In this document: one piece after another, positions 24,701 through 34,870 of the stretch
How positions within the stretch are numbered: the stretch's first letter is position 1
Layout of the letters: each line of letters begins with the position of its first letter
Origin: Adiantum capillus-veneris
Lineage: Eukaryota > Streptophyta > Polypodiopsida > Polypodiales > Pteridaceae
Length of the DNA stretch: 64,000 nt
Direction: 5' to 3'
Assembly: GCA_014529385.2 (NCBI GenBank)
Contig: CM043971.1
Span: 82,689,340 to 82,753,339, forward strand
The notes under the pieces: generated by a model
Told to the model about the DNA's origin: nothing
What the model saw: the letters and a program-made list of their open reading frames with translations, nothing else
Database searches by the model: none
Made by a program: the position numbers and the translations under genes

Positions 24701-25690
24701 ATAATGCCCATTTACTTATCATTTGAGGCTTGAAAACAAGGTTGGATGAGTATTTGCCTTTCTAACAGAAGCACATTAGCCAATTTTGGCCACATCAGCC
24801 ACTCTGAAAATGCATACTATTCTGCAGAGCCTTTTGTGTGCCCATCACCTCATGCGTGTTGACAAACCACCGAAGGTGGTGATGTGCATACAAAAGTCTT
24901 TCTCTGCCTCTTTGCCAAATCAACAAGAGAACCCTTCAGCGAGGAGGTCATACCAATTTTACAGGAGTCATGAGTGAGCTAACGGTGATACAAGGATCAC
25001 TGCAATTGAAATCATCACTCATGATGATAAAACGTGCAATTAATACATCACATTAGCTCATAACTAATGCAACGACAACATGATTACAACCTTCGCTTAC
25101 AAACAATTCTCAAAACAAACCTGAAGACAGTTTGCAGATAAAGCTGAAAATATGTATAGCAGATACAAATGACACAGATGGTAGCCAAGCTGGCTAGGAA
25201 GTAGAAAGTTCCAATCGGAGGGGCTGTGTCACGCTCAAGCGGCAACCAATTGACTATCAGACAAACAAACTCTGATGTATGACAAAGCAAAGTTGCCCTT
25301 TACATACAAAAGCCCATATTTACCGACTAAAAGTCAAATCCGCAATGGAGCACAAAAGCCCATCATCACTGCATTTGCTCTCCTAACCCTCCAGATTGGT
25401 TTTCACATTTCTGGGTTTAAGATGAAAGGCGCAACTGACACCGACACCAACATGCTCTTGAAATGTCTTTGTTCCAGTTCAAAACCCTTTCCCCTTCAAC
25501 CACTGACCAAATCGTCTATACCATCCACATACCATGTATGCGGATGATGGTCGGTTCTAGCAGTTCTACTACTAGAGGTTTTTCCCAAAGCTGAGCAATC
25601 ACATTCAGATGATGGTGTAGATTCTAGCAGTTTCTACTACTGCCCACTGCTGAGCAATAATATTGGCATGTTGTGCATTCATGCATAATA
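21736..25690. other. No gene recognised; holds one foldback
   Basis: Nearly 4 kb without supportable coding sequence. The part just right of about 25000 may include the 3' untranslated region of the minus-strand ROH1-like gene, but no clear poly(A) signal was identified. The foldback at 23721-23865 is listed separately. Confidence 0.5.
23721..23865. repeat. 145-bp foldback with 64-bp arms
   Basis: Arms 23721-23784 and 23802-23865 are inverted copies that pair over 64 bases with about nine mismatches, around a 17-base loop. The core CCGCATACCTAGCTAGGTAC is perfect in both arms and contains the palindrome CCTAGCTAGG. It could be a foldback MITE or a hairpin RNA locus. No clear target duplication was found. 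Confidence 0.85.
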
Positions 25691-26929
25691 TCAAGGCCGA
25701 AATTTGCCAAGTTTGTCCAATATCTCCATTCTTGAAGAGATAATATGGTTGTAGAAATCCATCAGTTGTGTATGAAGATGCAACAAGTCCCTGTCCAGCT
25801 CTTCTACATGCTGCTTTAGCTGTTTCACAAGATTCTTTATTTCTTCTTTCGCCTTGTCACCCAATGCGCAATCATCATCCTCTGTTAGCTCAAACAATCT
25901 CCTGACAATGGTGGCAATTTGGTCCAATTCCCACATGCCTGCATAGCTACGATTCTTCTTACCTCTCCACTTGAGTTCTTCTTGAACCTTCTCCTGGAGG
26001 TGGAAAAGTGGGGGCGCCCAGGAGAAAGACCGCGGATGCACAAAGCTCGGAACATAGACTCTGTTAAGGCTAGGAAGGGATGCTGTGAGGGTCCCAAGGA
26101 AGAAGATGGAGATCACAGTTAGTGCATAAATGGCGGCACATAGATATTCTTCAACATCTCCGGCAGCCAGTCGAGGGACGGTGAAAACAGACCCTATAGC
26201 TTGGAGCTGCCTGGAGGGCTGTGATGCCGGTGAGCTTGACCCCGACGATAAGCCTGATAAGCGCGAACTACCATGCCAAGAACGCCAACGCTGCGGAGTG
26301 TCTGGCCCAGAGTCACCTGCTCCAGTGTCTCGAAATCGAAAAGAGCGATACAGCTGCACCGAGGATTCTTGTCCCGTTTCTACTTCTGTGCGTAAGAGCA
26401 GCTCTGCAAGGGCCTTTCTTGCCCTCACAACCTGCCCTATATGTAAAACACCCCCATTCTTAGCAGACAGACAAAAAAGGACCGCATGTAGCATACCTTG
26501 CGACCTCTCGACATCAGAAATTTGCTCCTTGATGGCTCTGCACACATCCAAGATCTTGACACTCCTCTCCAGAAACTCTTCCATCATCCTGACTTGAGCT
26601 TGAGAGAGAGGATACTGATGGGCCGGTATAAGGGGCTCGAGATCAGTCTGTGTTGCAAGGAGCACATGCAAGAATTGCTTCAAGGAGGCGAGGTTTACAC
26701 AGGGGGAGTCGTCGCCCGGTGGGGAAATGGAGGAGAGGCGCTGTGTGAGGTTTGATTCGAAGGTGTTGTAGAGCTGCAGGCGATGGTGGTCGAGAGTGGA
26801 GGAGGAGGGAGAGGCAGTGGAAGGGGTGGGGGGGTCGGGGGCAACCGCAGAGGGGTTATGGTGAGGGGATGAGTGGAATGCATTGCGAATGGAGGAGAAA
26901 ATGGAGGAGTGCTGAGGAGCCACAGGCAT
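25691..26929 (-). CDS. ROH1/BYPASS1-like (DUF793 family) protein
   Basis: An uninterrupted 412-residue protein, the only convincing host gene here. The family is specific to land plants; ROH1 is linked to the exocyst subunit EXO70 and BYPASS1 to control of a root-derived mobile signal, but the molecular activity is not established. Residues 20-45 are rich in P, S and T. Residues 80-190 form a helical region with MMEEFLERSVKILDVC (115-130), a family hallmark. Residues 195-245 are a low-complexity S/R/G linker. Residues 262-285 (YLCAAIYALTVISIFFLG...) are one hydrophobic segment, probably membrane-associated. The C-terminus carries SWAPPLFHLQEKVQEELKWR (303-322) and IISSRMEILDKLGK (396-409), matching the DUF793 C-terminal pattern of SR-E-LD-LG. 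No intron is needed. The start is the first ATG, preceded by a CT-rich leader. Confidence 0.85.
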   Translation of the reverse strand: MPVAPQHSSIFSSIRNAFHSSPHHNPSAVAPDPPTPSTASPSSSTLDHHRLQLYNTFESNLTQRLSSISPPGDDSPCVNLASLKQFLHVLLATQTDLEPLIPAHQYPLSQAQVRMMEEFLERSVKILDVCRAIKEQISDVERSQGMLHAVLFCLSAKNGGVLHIGQVVRARKALAELLLRTEVETGQESSVQLYRSFRFRDTGAGDSGPDTPQRWRSWHGSSRLSGLSSGSSSPASQPSRQLQAIGSVFTVPRLAAGDVEEYLCAAIYALTVISIFFLGTLTASLPSLNRVYVPSFVHPRSFSWAPPLFHLQEKVQEELKWRGKKNRSYAGMWELDQIATIVRRLFELTEDDDCALGDKAKEEIKNLVKQLKQHVEELDRDLLHLHTQLMDFYNHIISSRMEILDKLGKFRP

Positions 26930-27175
26930 ACCGAGAGAGAGAGAGATTACCTTATCTATACACAGGCGGCAAGAAGAGCCGAGCAGGAGAACCGGATAAG
27001 AGCAGGGGCAGAAACAGGGGAGAGCGGAGCAATGGGTGCTCCCCTCGTGAAAGAGGCAGTGGCGAGCAACAGTCTGCGAGGGTATGTTGAGAAGAGAGAG
27101 CGAGAGAGAGAGTGAAAAGTGGGTGTGCGCAATTAGTATACGAGAGAGAGAGAGAGAGGGAGGTAGAAGTGTTGG
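26930..27175 (-). promoter_or_regulatory. CT-rich 5' leader/promoter of the ROH1-like gene
   Basis: On the gene strand this stretch holds CT/TC tracts (complement of GAGA runs at 26934-26945, 27091-27112 and 27141-27162), typical of plant 5' untranslated leaders and GAGA-type promoter elements. No TATA box can be fixed with confidence. Confidence 0.4.
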
Positions 27176-27298
27176 CTAGGTCGTGACGCGAGAGGATGCT
27201 CGCTCGTGCTTTGACGAGTTTCTCTCTCTTCAGACCCTCTCAACTCGGAGTCTCACAAGTGCGCATTGCGCATTGAGAGACCTTTGCTCAGAGTCCAT

Positions 27299-27341
<43 letters not shown>

Positions 27342-28551
27342 CCATTCGTCATGTCTGATGACTCTGATGGCGGCCACTGCCTCCATGGTCCGCCCAGCCT
27401 CCAGTCTGCTGTTTTGAAGTGGATATATGTCTAGGTTCCCGCAGTTAGAGCCGGCGGGACCATCTGTAGCCGGATCCTTACTTTCTGATGTCTCCCTCAT
27501 GCAAGAAGTGTGAAGCCGTGTGCACATTTCAATGCCTTAGACAATGTATTGAAGCACAAGAAGGAGGATTTTGTTCTGCATTGCCTCAACAAAGAGTTAT
27601 GGAACAAGAGGTTTTGCCTCAGTCCAATTTTAAGTTGACAAAAGGCAACGAGGTTGGATTGAGTGTAGCTGAAGCTCTAACATGTGAAAGGTGTATAGCT
27701 TTCCTACAGCATTCATCTGCCATATTGCACCTAAATCTAATCTATTTGTAGTGATCAAACTTGGGTTTTCTTTTCCTGGACACTACAGAGCCTTCTATAG
27801 TAGCATCAAAATCTAGCTCTAGACCCATGATGCTGATGCCTTCTCATGATGGCATATTAACGTGCCCTTGTATGCATGCACACAGGTGGACCTAGTTGGA
27901 GGATACTACGATGCAGGTTTACAATGTCAAGTTTGGCTTGCCAATGGCTTTCACTATGACAATGCTGTCTTGGAGTGCGATTGAGTATGGGGTACAGATT
28001 GCTTCAGCCGGACAATTGGGGTACACTCTTGAAGCTATTAAGTGGGGAACTGAACATTTCGTTGTAACAAAATTCACCTGAAAACAAAACCCCTTTTTCC
28101 AAAGCTTGCAAAACCTTAGTTATTCCTATGGTTGACATTTTTGGCCTGCCCCAAACCGGTATACTGCCACACCATTGTATATGTCTGCTCGCATCGGTGT
28201 TCAAAGAGTAGAATTCGAATCTGCAGGCACATCACATTAATCGGAGGAACAGCAAGAGGCAAAATCAGTACCTGTCCTAAAATTGAAGAACTATATTACT
28301 ATTTTCTGCACCTCAATGCATTTACTGGTGAAAAGACATAGAAAGATAATCCTTGTTGTAGAGACGCAGAAGTGAGATTAAAGACCGAGCTTCAAATTGA
28401 GCTCAAAGCAGTGTTCCACTTCCACGAATTACTCAAAGAGAATATCAGATGTAGACAAATAGTCTCTTGCAAGGTGCTTTGTACATTCATACAAAAGGAA
28501 ATGGAAGACGCTTTAGAAATGAGAAAACTTATGGAGCATCATTGTCTCACT
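27176..28551. other. No gene recognised; (CT)n at 27302-27338
   Basis: Short open frames lack family motifs. A pure (CT)18 tract is at 27302-27338. This is the upstream side of the ROH1-like gene and the downstream side of the transposase to its right. Confidence 0.5.
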
Positions 28552-29889
28552 TCATACACATTGCATGTCTATATATTCCATTAGTTCGCTTCTGATCTTC
28601 TCTCCTTCCAATGTATCCAAAAGGTCAGCTCTCTCCGCTTGAACAAAGTGATTGTCCACTACATGGTCGTTCATGTCGAAAGCTCCTTGATCCATGTCTG
28701 TTGGCTCATCATTTATGGTCATGAGCAGGTTATGTAGTATGCAACAGGCATGTATCATTGATGGCAGTGTCGCCAAGTTAGGTGACCGTATGGTCCCCCC
28801 CAAAAGCTTCCATGTCTCCTTCAATCGGCCAAAAGCTTTCTCTGCGACCATTCTGGTTGAAGACTGCTTGAAATTGAATTTTTTATGCTTTGTGGATGTC
28901 AACATCGCCCTTGGGAAGGGAATCATCATCCACTTCAGAAGCACATAACCACCATCTGCCACAATGTACTCTGGTATAGACAAGTCAAGGAATCGAAATG
29001 CTGCCCTTGATAACCGCTCTCCCGATTGAGCCATCCTGTAGAAGCCACAGTTCCGCAAGATTCTCTTATCATTGCATGAACCCGGCCAACCAATATTGAC
29101 ATCTGTAAAACGCATCTTGTGGTCCACAATGCCTTGCATTATCATATTGTAGTTTCCCTTTCTGTCAAACCAGGCTTCATTCCTCTCGTTGAAGGGTAAG
29201 GTCATATTGAAGTGTGTCGCATCCATTGCCCCACAACAATTTGGAAGGCCTCGAAATGACTGAAACCCATCCTTGACCTCCTGTAGCTCACCCTGGGTCT
29301 CTGGCCAACAAAGCAGACGGCATGCGTTCCTGCAAAGTGAACCAACAAACTGATGCAAGAACTTCGATACTGTTGATCTTCCACAACCGAAGGTGTTTGC
29401 AATGTGGTATTGGGGGTTGTCGGATGCAAGAACCATAATTGCAATGCCTACCTTCTTCTCCACTGAGAAGATTCTTCCTGGAAGTTGACCTAGCTGTTGT
29501 GGGATGTCCCTCTATTGAAGGTCTTCACGAACAATTTCGACCACCTCTTGGAATAATTGATACGGCAATCGGAAGAGCTCTCTCCAACGCTCGTCGTCCT
29601 CTCGAGCATAGAACACAAAATGATTCCACCATAGGATAGACGATCGTGGCTTGATGTACCACTGAACATTATTCATTGCGAACTGGGTTTGGAAACGTGG
29701 CACCTTACGTGCTGAAGCAGCACCCCATTGGAGAAGAAGGAAAGGCGGGAAGCTTTCTTGCTGGTCATGCTCATCTCCGTCGATGCCACCTTCTTCCAAT
29801 AAAGCGGAGAATGTCTCCCACATCCGCATGGCTGTCGCGACTATAGATGTCATCGATGCAATTAACAGTCGATCGTGTCGTGGATCCAT
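28552..29889 (-). pseudogene. PIF/Harbinger transposase (ALP1-like), one nonsense codon
   Basis: Read from ATG 29889 (MDPRHDRLLIASM) the frame is open for 446 codons to TGA/stop at 28552, except for one TAG at 29512-29514. The N-terminal part has WYIKPRSSILWWNHFVFYA. After the stop there is a helix-turn-helix (HIANTFGCGRSTVSKFLHQF) and a DDE_Tnp_4-type core with the acidic residues in GAMDATHFN, GSCNDKRILR and VAEKAFGRLKE. ADGGY and CCILHNLL are also typical. Plant ALP1-like proteins are domesticated members of this family; here the nonsense codon and neighbouring repeats argue for a transposon copy. CAG to TAG is a simple origin for the stop. No terminal inverted repeats were found for this copy. 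Confidence 0.85.
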
Positions 29890-29907
29890 GATCTGACGGA
29901 AAAGCAA

Positions 29908-30018
29908 ATAAAATTATGTCTCTCACATGATGACTTTGTTTCTTATGTGCATTATGTTGCAATTGGCGACCTCTACAACATCGTTCCATGAACTTCCATG
30001 AAAAAGTCTTGATTTCTA

Positions 30019-30104
<86 letters not shown>

Positions 30105-30492
30105 AATTGGCAAAGAACTCACCGTGTTCTAGTGGAGTGGGTTTGATTCCGATGTTGATAAGGAGAGCAATTGATAGTGGCTTCACTGTGTGAAAGGTAG
30201 TATGTGTGCAAACGGGTTTAAGGTGGAAGGCATCGACACTGCAGGGTGAGAGCTGTTCAATGGAACTTGCAATTGGCGTTGGCAGATGAGAGCACAAGGT
30301 GCAATGGGTGGAGGGAAGAGAGTAGCGGGAGACTTTTTGAATTTCAGAGCTACTGGCTGGAGCCTGTAACTCGCTGGCTATCTTTTGGGAGCGTGACTAC
30401 TGTTTTAAAGTATTAAAGGTTAATACTACTAATTTAATAAGTACCCAGCGGGACTCGGCTCTTACTAGCCTACACACAGAGACCTAGTCTTA
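29908..30492. other. Non-coding, (CT)n(CA)n at 30022-30100
   Basis: Upstream side of the minus-strand transposase. It contains a compound CT/CA microsatellite of about 79 bp; nothing else recognised. Confidence 0.6.
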
Positions 30493-30502
30493 GAGCGCCT
30501 TC
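30493..30502 (+). repeat. Left terminal inverted repeat
   Basis: GAGCGCCTTC preceded by TTA at 30490-30492. Confidence 0.7.
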
Positions 30503-31108
30503 TTAAGACGGAGATAAAGCCCACCAGGAGACTGCGCGCTCAGCCTGCAGAGGACCGCCAGACAAAAAGCACCATTCCCATACTAGCCGGGGCAACCGGG
30601 TATTGGCTGTGGGCTATTTGGCATTCAAATTTTATAGCACTAAAATTGCCCGCCTCAGTGCATGCAGTATGACGCTCAACAACAAACACGTGAAATAGCT
30701 CGCGAGAGGCCTGCAATTCCCAGTTACAGTTTTCCGCCTGCACAATACCTTTTAAAAACCATCATCCTACTATTTCAGCGCAATACTCAGCAACATCTTA
30801 CATGCTGCCTCCACTACATATTCACTTGCATCTTCTCGACCTCTACCATCAACCTCCAGCTCATTTTTTCTCTTCACTGATCCCAGCATTCGTTTATATG
30901 CGGATCTATCTGTTTTCCATGCATACTATATTGTAGGTCGCCACTCCATTTCTTTTCACAGGCAAGGGTATATATGCTGCCAACCCAGCAATGCACGAAG
31001 TGGAGATTGCGAACGCCTTTGGCTTGGCACTAGTGGCAGCAAACCTAGCATTGCAGCATTGGCTATCTATGCGGAATTCCATCTTCTTTTCCTTGCGGTC
31101 TAGCCATG

Positions 31109-31401
31109 TGTTAACCCTCACGGCACACGGACACCGATCACCTACGACGGACGTGTATTATGTATTCGATAGAGTCAGGTACCGGGCTTGTCGGACCAAT
31201 AGGGAAAGGTAGAGTGATCGCCGATGAGAGGCGCACTTTAACTTGGACATTCAAGGGATTAGTTGGTTAAGCATGGGTGCCCAAGTGTGAATGGGGTGAG
31301 CTCCTATAAAAGCCAACTAAACCTAATTTTTACTCATTCTCTCATTTGTGCAATTGAAGAGTGCTCTTGCTCCATCTCCATCTTCTTCTTCTTCACCTCC
31401 T

Positions 31402-31432
<31 letters not shown>

Positions 31433-31682
31433 GAGAGTGTGTGTGCGATCGAGCATTACGAAGGCACGACGGCGGCGAAGCGGTTGAGCGCGGCACGACT
31501 GCAGCTTCTTCTTCATCGCGGCGAGGAATCCACCACGAAGGCGAGCGTAGAGCGGTGAGTGACACACCCTTTGTTTTCTTGAGCTTGCTAGTTTAGGCTT
31601 GTTGTGTGCTTGGAGCCGTTTGTGGCTCGCATACGGTGTATTGGCAAGTCCCTTGCTTCGACAGTGCGGCAAGGAGCGCACA
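31109..31682 (+). repeat. 5' LTR of the young element
   Basis: 574 bp, TGTTAACC...GCGCACA. TATAAAAG at 31305-31312 marks the promoter, placing the start of R near 31335-31345. A (GT)n(GA)n microsatellite lies in R-U5 (about 31403-31436). Confidence 0.95.
31305..31312 (+). promoter_or_regulatory. TATA box of the LTR promoter
   Basis: TATAAAAG about 196 bases into the LTR; the same box is conserved in the 3' LTR near 36414 and, as TTATAAAAGG, in the related LTR at 60121. Confidence 0.7.
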
Positions 31683-31686
31683 TTTT

Positions 31687-31704
31687 TGGCGCCGCTGCCG
31701 GGGA
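31687..31704 (+). other. Primer binding site, tRNA-Asp
   Basis: TGGCGCCGCTGCCGGGGA starts four bases after the 5' LTR. It matches the tRNA-Asp primer site used by several plant Gypsy-type elements. The relative at 60552-60569 has TGGCACCGTTGCCGGGGA. Confidence 0.85.
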
Positions 31705-32640
31705 TATGCCCTACACTAAGCTCGGTTAGCACTTTACGCTTCCTTGTGGTGCAATTTCTATCATAGGAAAGGCAGGGAAGGAGTGTGTGGAAGGTTTCTG
31801 TTTTTTGCGTTTTCTGCAATTGCTGTCAAGTTTCAATTTCTGCTATTGTCTGCGTTTTCAAGTTCGGCGTTTTCACTTCCTGCTTTCGCATTTCTGTCAA
31901 TTTTCTGCAATTTCTGCGTTTTTTTTGCATTTTCTGCAATTTCTGTCAATTTTCTGCAATTTCTGTCAATTTCTGTCAATTTTCTGCAATTTCTGTCAAT
32001 TTTCTGCAATTTCTGCGTTTTTTCTGCATTTTTTTCAATTTCTGCGTTTTTCTGCATCAACAAAAAAAAAGAAAAAAATATTTTTTGAAAAAAAAAAAGT
32101 TTTTTGAAAAAAAAAAAGTTGAAAAAAAAATAATTTTTTTTTCGGAAATTAAAAACGCGAGCGAGTGGGTGGCGATATTTTTCGAAAATAAAAAACGTGA
32201 CTCTTAAAACGTACGGGGATCGGGATCATTTTCCCAAGCCCAAGCCCAAGCCCAAGCCTCAGTCCTCAGTCTTATGATAAATACTATACTCACTCTTATA
32301 TATATACCCTACTCCCTCAAGAGAGAATGAGAGCATGTGGGACAAGTCCTCCACTCTCCTCCTTTCTCTTCCCACTTGCACCCTTAGACTTTCTAGTTTG
32401 GGCCTAGTTCCCTACTGGAAATTGACAGTTTTAGGGATTCCGAGGGCATAGAGTGACCAAACGGAGGGCTGTAAAGCACGGCACGACCCTCTGACCGATA
32501 CGCTCGTTTTGAGCTATCACACGGCCCATTCCACGACACGCTCTAAAAAATCTAGCAAAAAAACAAACAAAAAACACGCTAAAAACTAGTCACAAGGCCT
32601 CCTAGAGCAGCTTTTTGACACCTTAGGGTATCAAAAGCAC
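31705..32640 (+). repeat. Untranslated leader with low-complexity repeats
   Basis: Between primer site and first ORF. About 31797-32055 is built of imperfect TTTCTGCAATTTCTGTCAAT units, followed by A-rich sequence to about 32150 and a short CCCAAG repeat at 32234-32257. The long open frames across this part are products of the repeat and are not called as genes. Confidence 0.8.
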
Positions 32641-33585
32641 ATGCACTTACGCTCTGGGCGGGTGCTAGAACACGAGCATATTGAGAGTGCCTCTGTTCAT
32701 ACGGACACCCATTACCCATCCACGATAAGCTCTAGACCCTCAGCGGGGACACAAGGTAGCACCACCCAAGACCCTAAAATAGCCGCTAGTGATTCCTCCT
32801 CCGACTCAGAAATCATGGAAGCATACCCTACCCAAAACACGGAGAGAGAAGGCCATGCACCTCCCGAAGCTCCACAGCCTAGTACTAGTATGTTTAGCCG
32901 TTTGATGGAAACATTAAGTAGAGCTACTCGCTCGGAACCTGATGCAAATGAAGCACACGAAGAGGATGGGTTGGACTCTGACACACCTCTACGATACCCC
33001 ATTGAGTTAAATAGTGCCTATGGAAAAGTGCTATATAACGCCTTATTGGACACGGGTGCTAAATACAATCTGCTATCCTATGGGGTGTGGTGTCAGTTAG
33101 GGAAGCCACCTCTATCTGAGAGTATTATCCAAGTCAAGGGTGTCAACAAGAAAAAAACTACGGTTTTTGGAATCTGGCACACTTCTGTCAGTTATGACAA
33201 TGGGGTGGTAGCTCAAGACTTTTTGGTCATGCCTACTGGAACTATGGAGGGTAATATAAACCTAGGCCGCACGTGGATGATAGCCACCAAATGCACTATT
33301 GATTGGGGGACTGGGGGTGTTACAACGCAAAAACCAACTCTTAGCCCTACCACTCAAGCCATAGTCCCTGAGATATTGCCCAAGGAAATAAAACCCAAAA
33401 CATTGCATGTCCAGGAGGTTGAACCATACGTCCCCATAGCCCAACTCTCTAGAGCTTCAACTAATGTAGTTGAAAGAAAGCTTGAGACACACAAGAACCA
33501 TCCTAATATAACAGAGAAAACATACAAGTGGGTCCCTAAAACCTCTGTAGTGAGCATGGTTGATGCAAAAAAAACGGAAACCTAG
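32641..33585 (+). CDS. Gag N-terminus fused to retropepsin-like domain
   Basis: A 314-residue protein. It starts MHLRSGRVLEHEHIES; the same start (MHLRSSRVLEDEHIES) occurs in the relative at 61645. Residues 1-115 are low-complexity, with SRLMETLSRATRSE (86-99) shared with the relative. Residues about 117-225 look like a retroviral-type aspartic protease: LLDTGAKYNLLS (135-146) carries the catalytic Asp137, followed by FGIWHTSVSY (176-185) and LGRTWM (208-213). Residues 225-314 are a linker with the first W-V-P-K motif (YKWVPKTS). It presumably processes Gag. A Gag capsid region seen in the relative is missing here. The end lies within an A8 run, where the next ORF begins in the +1 frame. Confidence 0.75.
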   Translation: MHLRSGRVLEHEHIESASVHTDTHYPSTISSRPSAGTQGSTTQDPKIAASDSSSDSEIMEAYPTQNTEREGHAPPEAPQPSTSMFSRLMETLSRATRSEPDANEAHEEDGLDSDTPLRYPIELNSAYGKVLYNALLDTGAKYNLLSYGVWCQLGKPPLSESIIQVKGVNKKKTTVFGIWHTSVSYDNGVVAQDFLVMPTGTMEGNINLGRTWMIATKCTIDWGTGGVTTQKPTLSPTTQAIVPEILPKEIKPKTLHVQEVEPYVPIAQLSRASTNVVERKLETHKNHPNITEKTYKWVPKTSVVSMVDAKKTET

Positions 33586-34165
33586 TAAGAACCGTACCAC
33601 TCACTCCAAGAAATGTAAAGAAACGCTGCGTTGGATTCCTAAACGACTATTGGAAGCCCAAGGATACTATGAAGGAAATGATCAAATCTGGGTGCCCAAA
33701 CGTAAAGTGTACTCTTACCTGTCACCTGGCCCATGTAAACCCAATCCTGTGGCTCCAAAACAAATTGAAAATCGCGGAAAGGAAAAAATCATGGAATGTT
33801 ACACACCCGTTCTAGAGCTAGTTTGGGTACCAAAGAAAGAACGATTTGTTCCACCTAGCTCAGGAACAGGGAAATCAAATGAAGCTTCTTGCTCTTCATG
33901 TAGTTCCTATATGCAAATAGAAGCTTCGACACAACCTCCACCTACCACTGTACATATCCATCCAAGCACGAAAGAGTTTGCACCTTCCGGGGTAAGTTCA
34001 CCACCTACAACAACGTTGCAAATAAAATCCTGGGAGAGTACCTTACCACCCTTACAACTTGACGAGGCACCTAGGGTAATAGAAAACTACTGGCAAAAAT
34101 TCTCACCTATTACCAACTGGAACAATTGGTTTCAAAGGGTGACAAGCTCATTTCAAACGGTATGA
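33563..34165 (+). CDS. W-[V/I]-P-K repeat ORF, probably continuation of ORF1
   Basis: Basic, proline-rich frame of about 200 residues that overlaps ORF1 in the A8 run at 33567-33574. It holds three motifs, RWIPKR, IWVPKR and VWVPKK, that match the YKWVPKT motif at the end of ORF1. It is therefore probably the second half of one protein, separated by a one-base slip or an indel. The C-terminal part is rich in S, T and P and ends with WQKFSPITNWNNWFQR. No known domain recognised. An independent start at ATG 33563 is possible but less likely. Confidence 0.55.
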   Translation: MQKKRKPSKNRTTHSKKCKETLRWIPKRLLEAQGYYEGNDQIWVPKRKVYSYLSPGPCKPNPVAPKQIENRGKEKIMECYTPVLELVWVPKKERFVPPSSGTGKSNEASCSSCSSYMQIEASTQPPPTTVHIHPSTKEFAPSGVSSPPTTTLQIKSWESTLPPLQLDEAPRVIENYWQKFSPITNWNNWFQRVTSSFQTV

Positions 34166-34447
34166 TCTACCCAAGGAAGGGGGGAGTGTTTGCTGACAGT
34201 CATCATTCATTTGTTTCCCTCTCAACCTTTTTCCCTGACCTCTCAATCTCCGATCTTAGGGAATGTATATATATAGCCTTATACTCACAAAAAAACAAAA
34301 ATAGTAAAGAGCAAGAGCGCCTAGCAATGAGAGAGCACCCTATCAGATCTTACATATAAGTCCAAATTCACCGTGTCAAGTCAAGCAACACACAAAAACA
34401 ACTCTTATGTTTTAAAGGCCTAACCAAATCTATCTGTCTTGTCAGAA

Positions 34448-34870
34448 ATGGCTACTTCACCAGAGGCATGCACTTCTATTTTTGATGAAAGGTACCCCTT
34501 GTCTTTTCAACAAGTGTTCTACGTATGCTACCCTATACTTTCTTGCGAATGGGATTTGATAGAGAGCCTTGCATGTGAGAGAAATTTTGAGGAGTTAGAA
34601 TGGCTGATACGTCTATGGCTAACTAGTGATCCCTACCCAATGGCGAATGTGTCTCCAATGGCACATGCTTATTCTTTTGCACAAGATGAGTATCCACGCA
34701 TCACGAGGTTCTTGATTAGCATGCTTGCACAAGAGGATGATGAAGAGGAACTAATAGAGACCGAGGAAGACTATGGCCTCACGGACAACGATTTTATTTA
34801 TCTAGATGATGAGGATAGAGGCCTAGCCTTAGGGTGGCCACCCGGTTTATATAATATCCTCTTTCCTTGA
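34448..34870 (+). CDS. Unrecognised acidic 140-residue ORF
   Basis: A clean frame starting at ATG 34448 (MATSPEACTSIFDERYPLSF). The first 95 residues are predicted helical with alternating W, L and aromatic residues (EWDLIESLACERNFEELEWL). Residues 96-124 are strongly acidic (EDDEEELIETEEDYG and LDDEDRG), and it ends GWPPGLYNILFP. No catalytic or zinc motif is visible. It sits between the protease ORF and a long non-coding 3' part, where other elements may carry an accessory or envelope-position gene. It could be an accessory protein of the element or a captured host exon. Confidence 0.45.
   Translation: MATSPEACTSIFDERYPLSFQQVFYVCYPILSCEWDLIESLACERNFEELEWLIRLWLTSDPYPMANVSPMAHAYSFAQDEYPRITRFLISMLAQEDDEEELIETEEDYGLTDNDFIYLDDEDRGLALGWPPGLYNILFP

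Noticed and set aside
31744-32207. Phe/Cys-rich frames of 106-140 codons
   Set aside because: They translate TTTCTGCAATTTCTGTC repeats in three frames, in a leader between primer site and ORF1.
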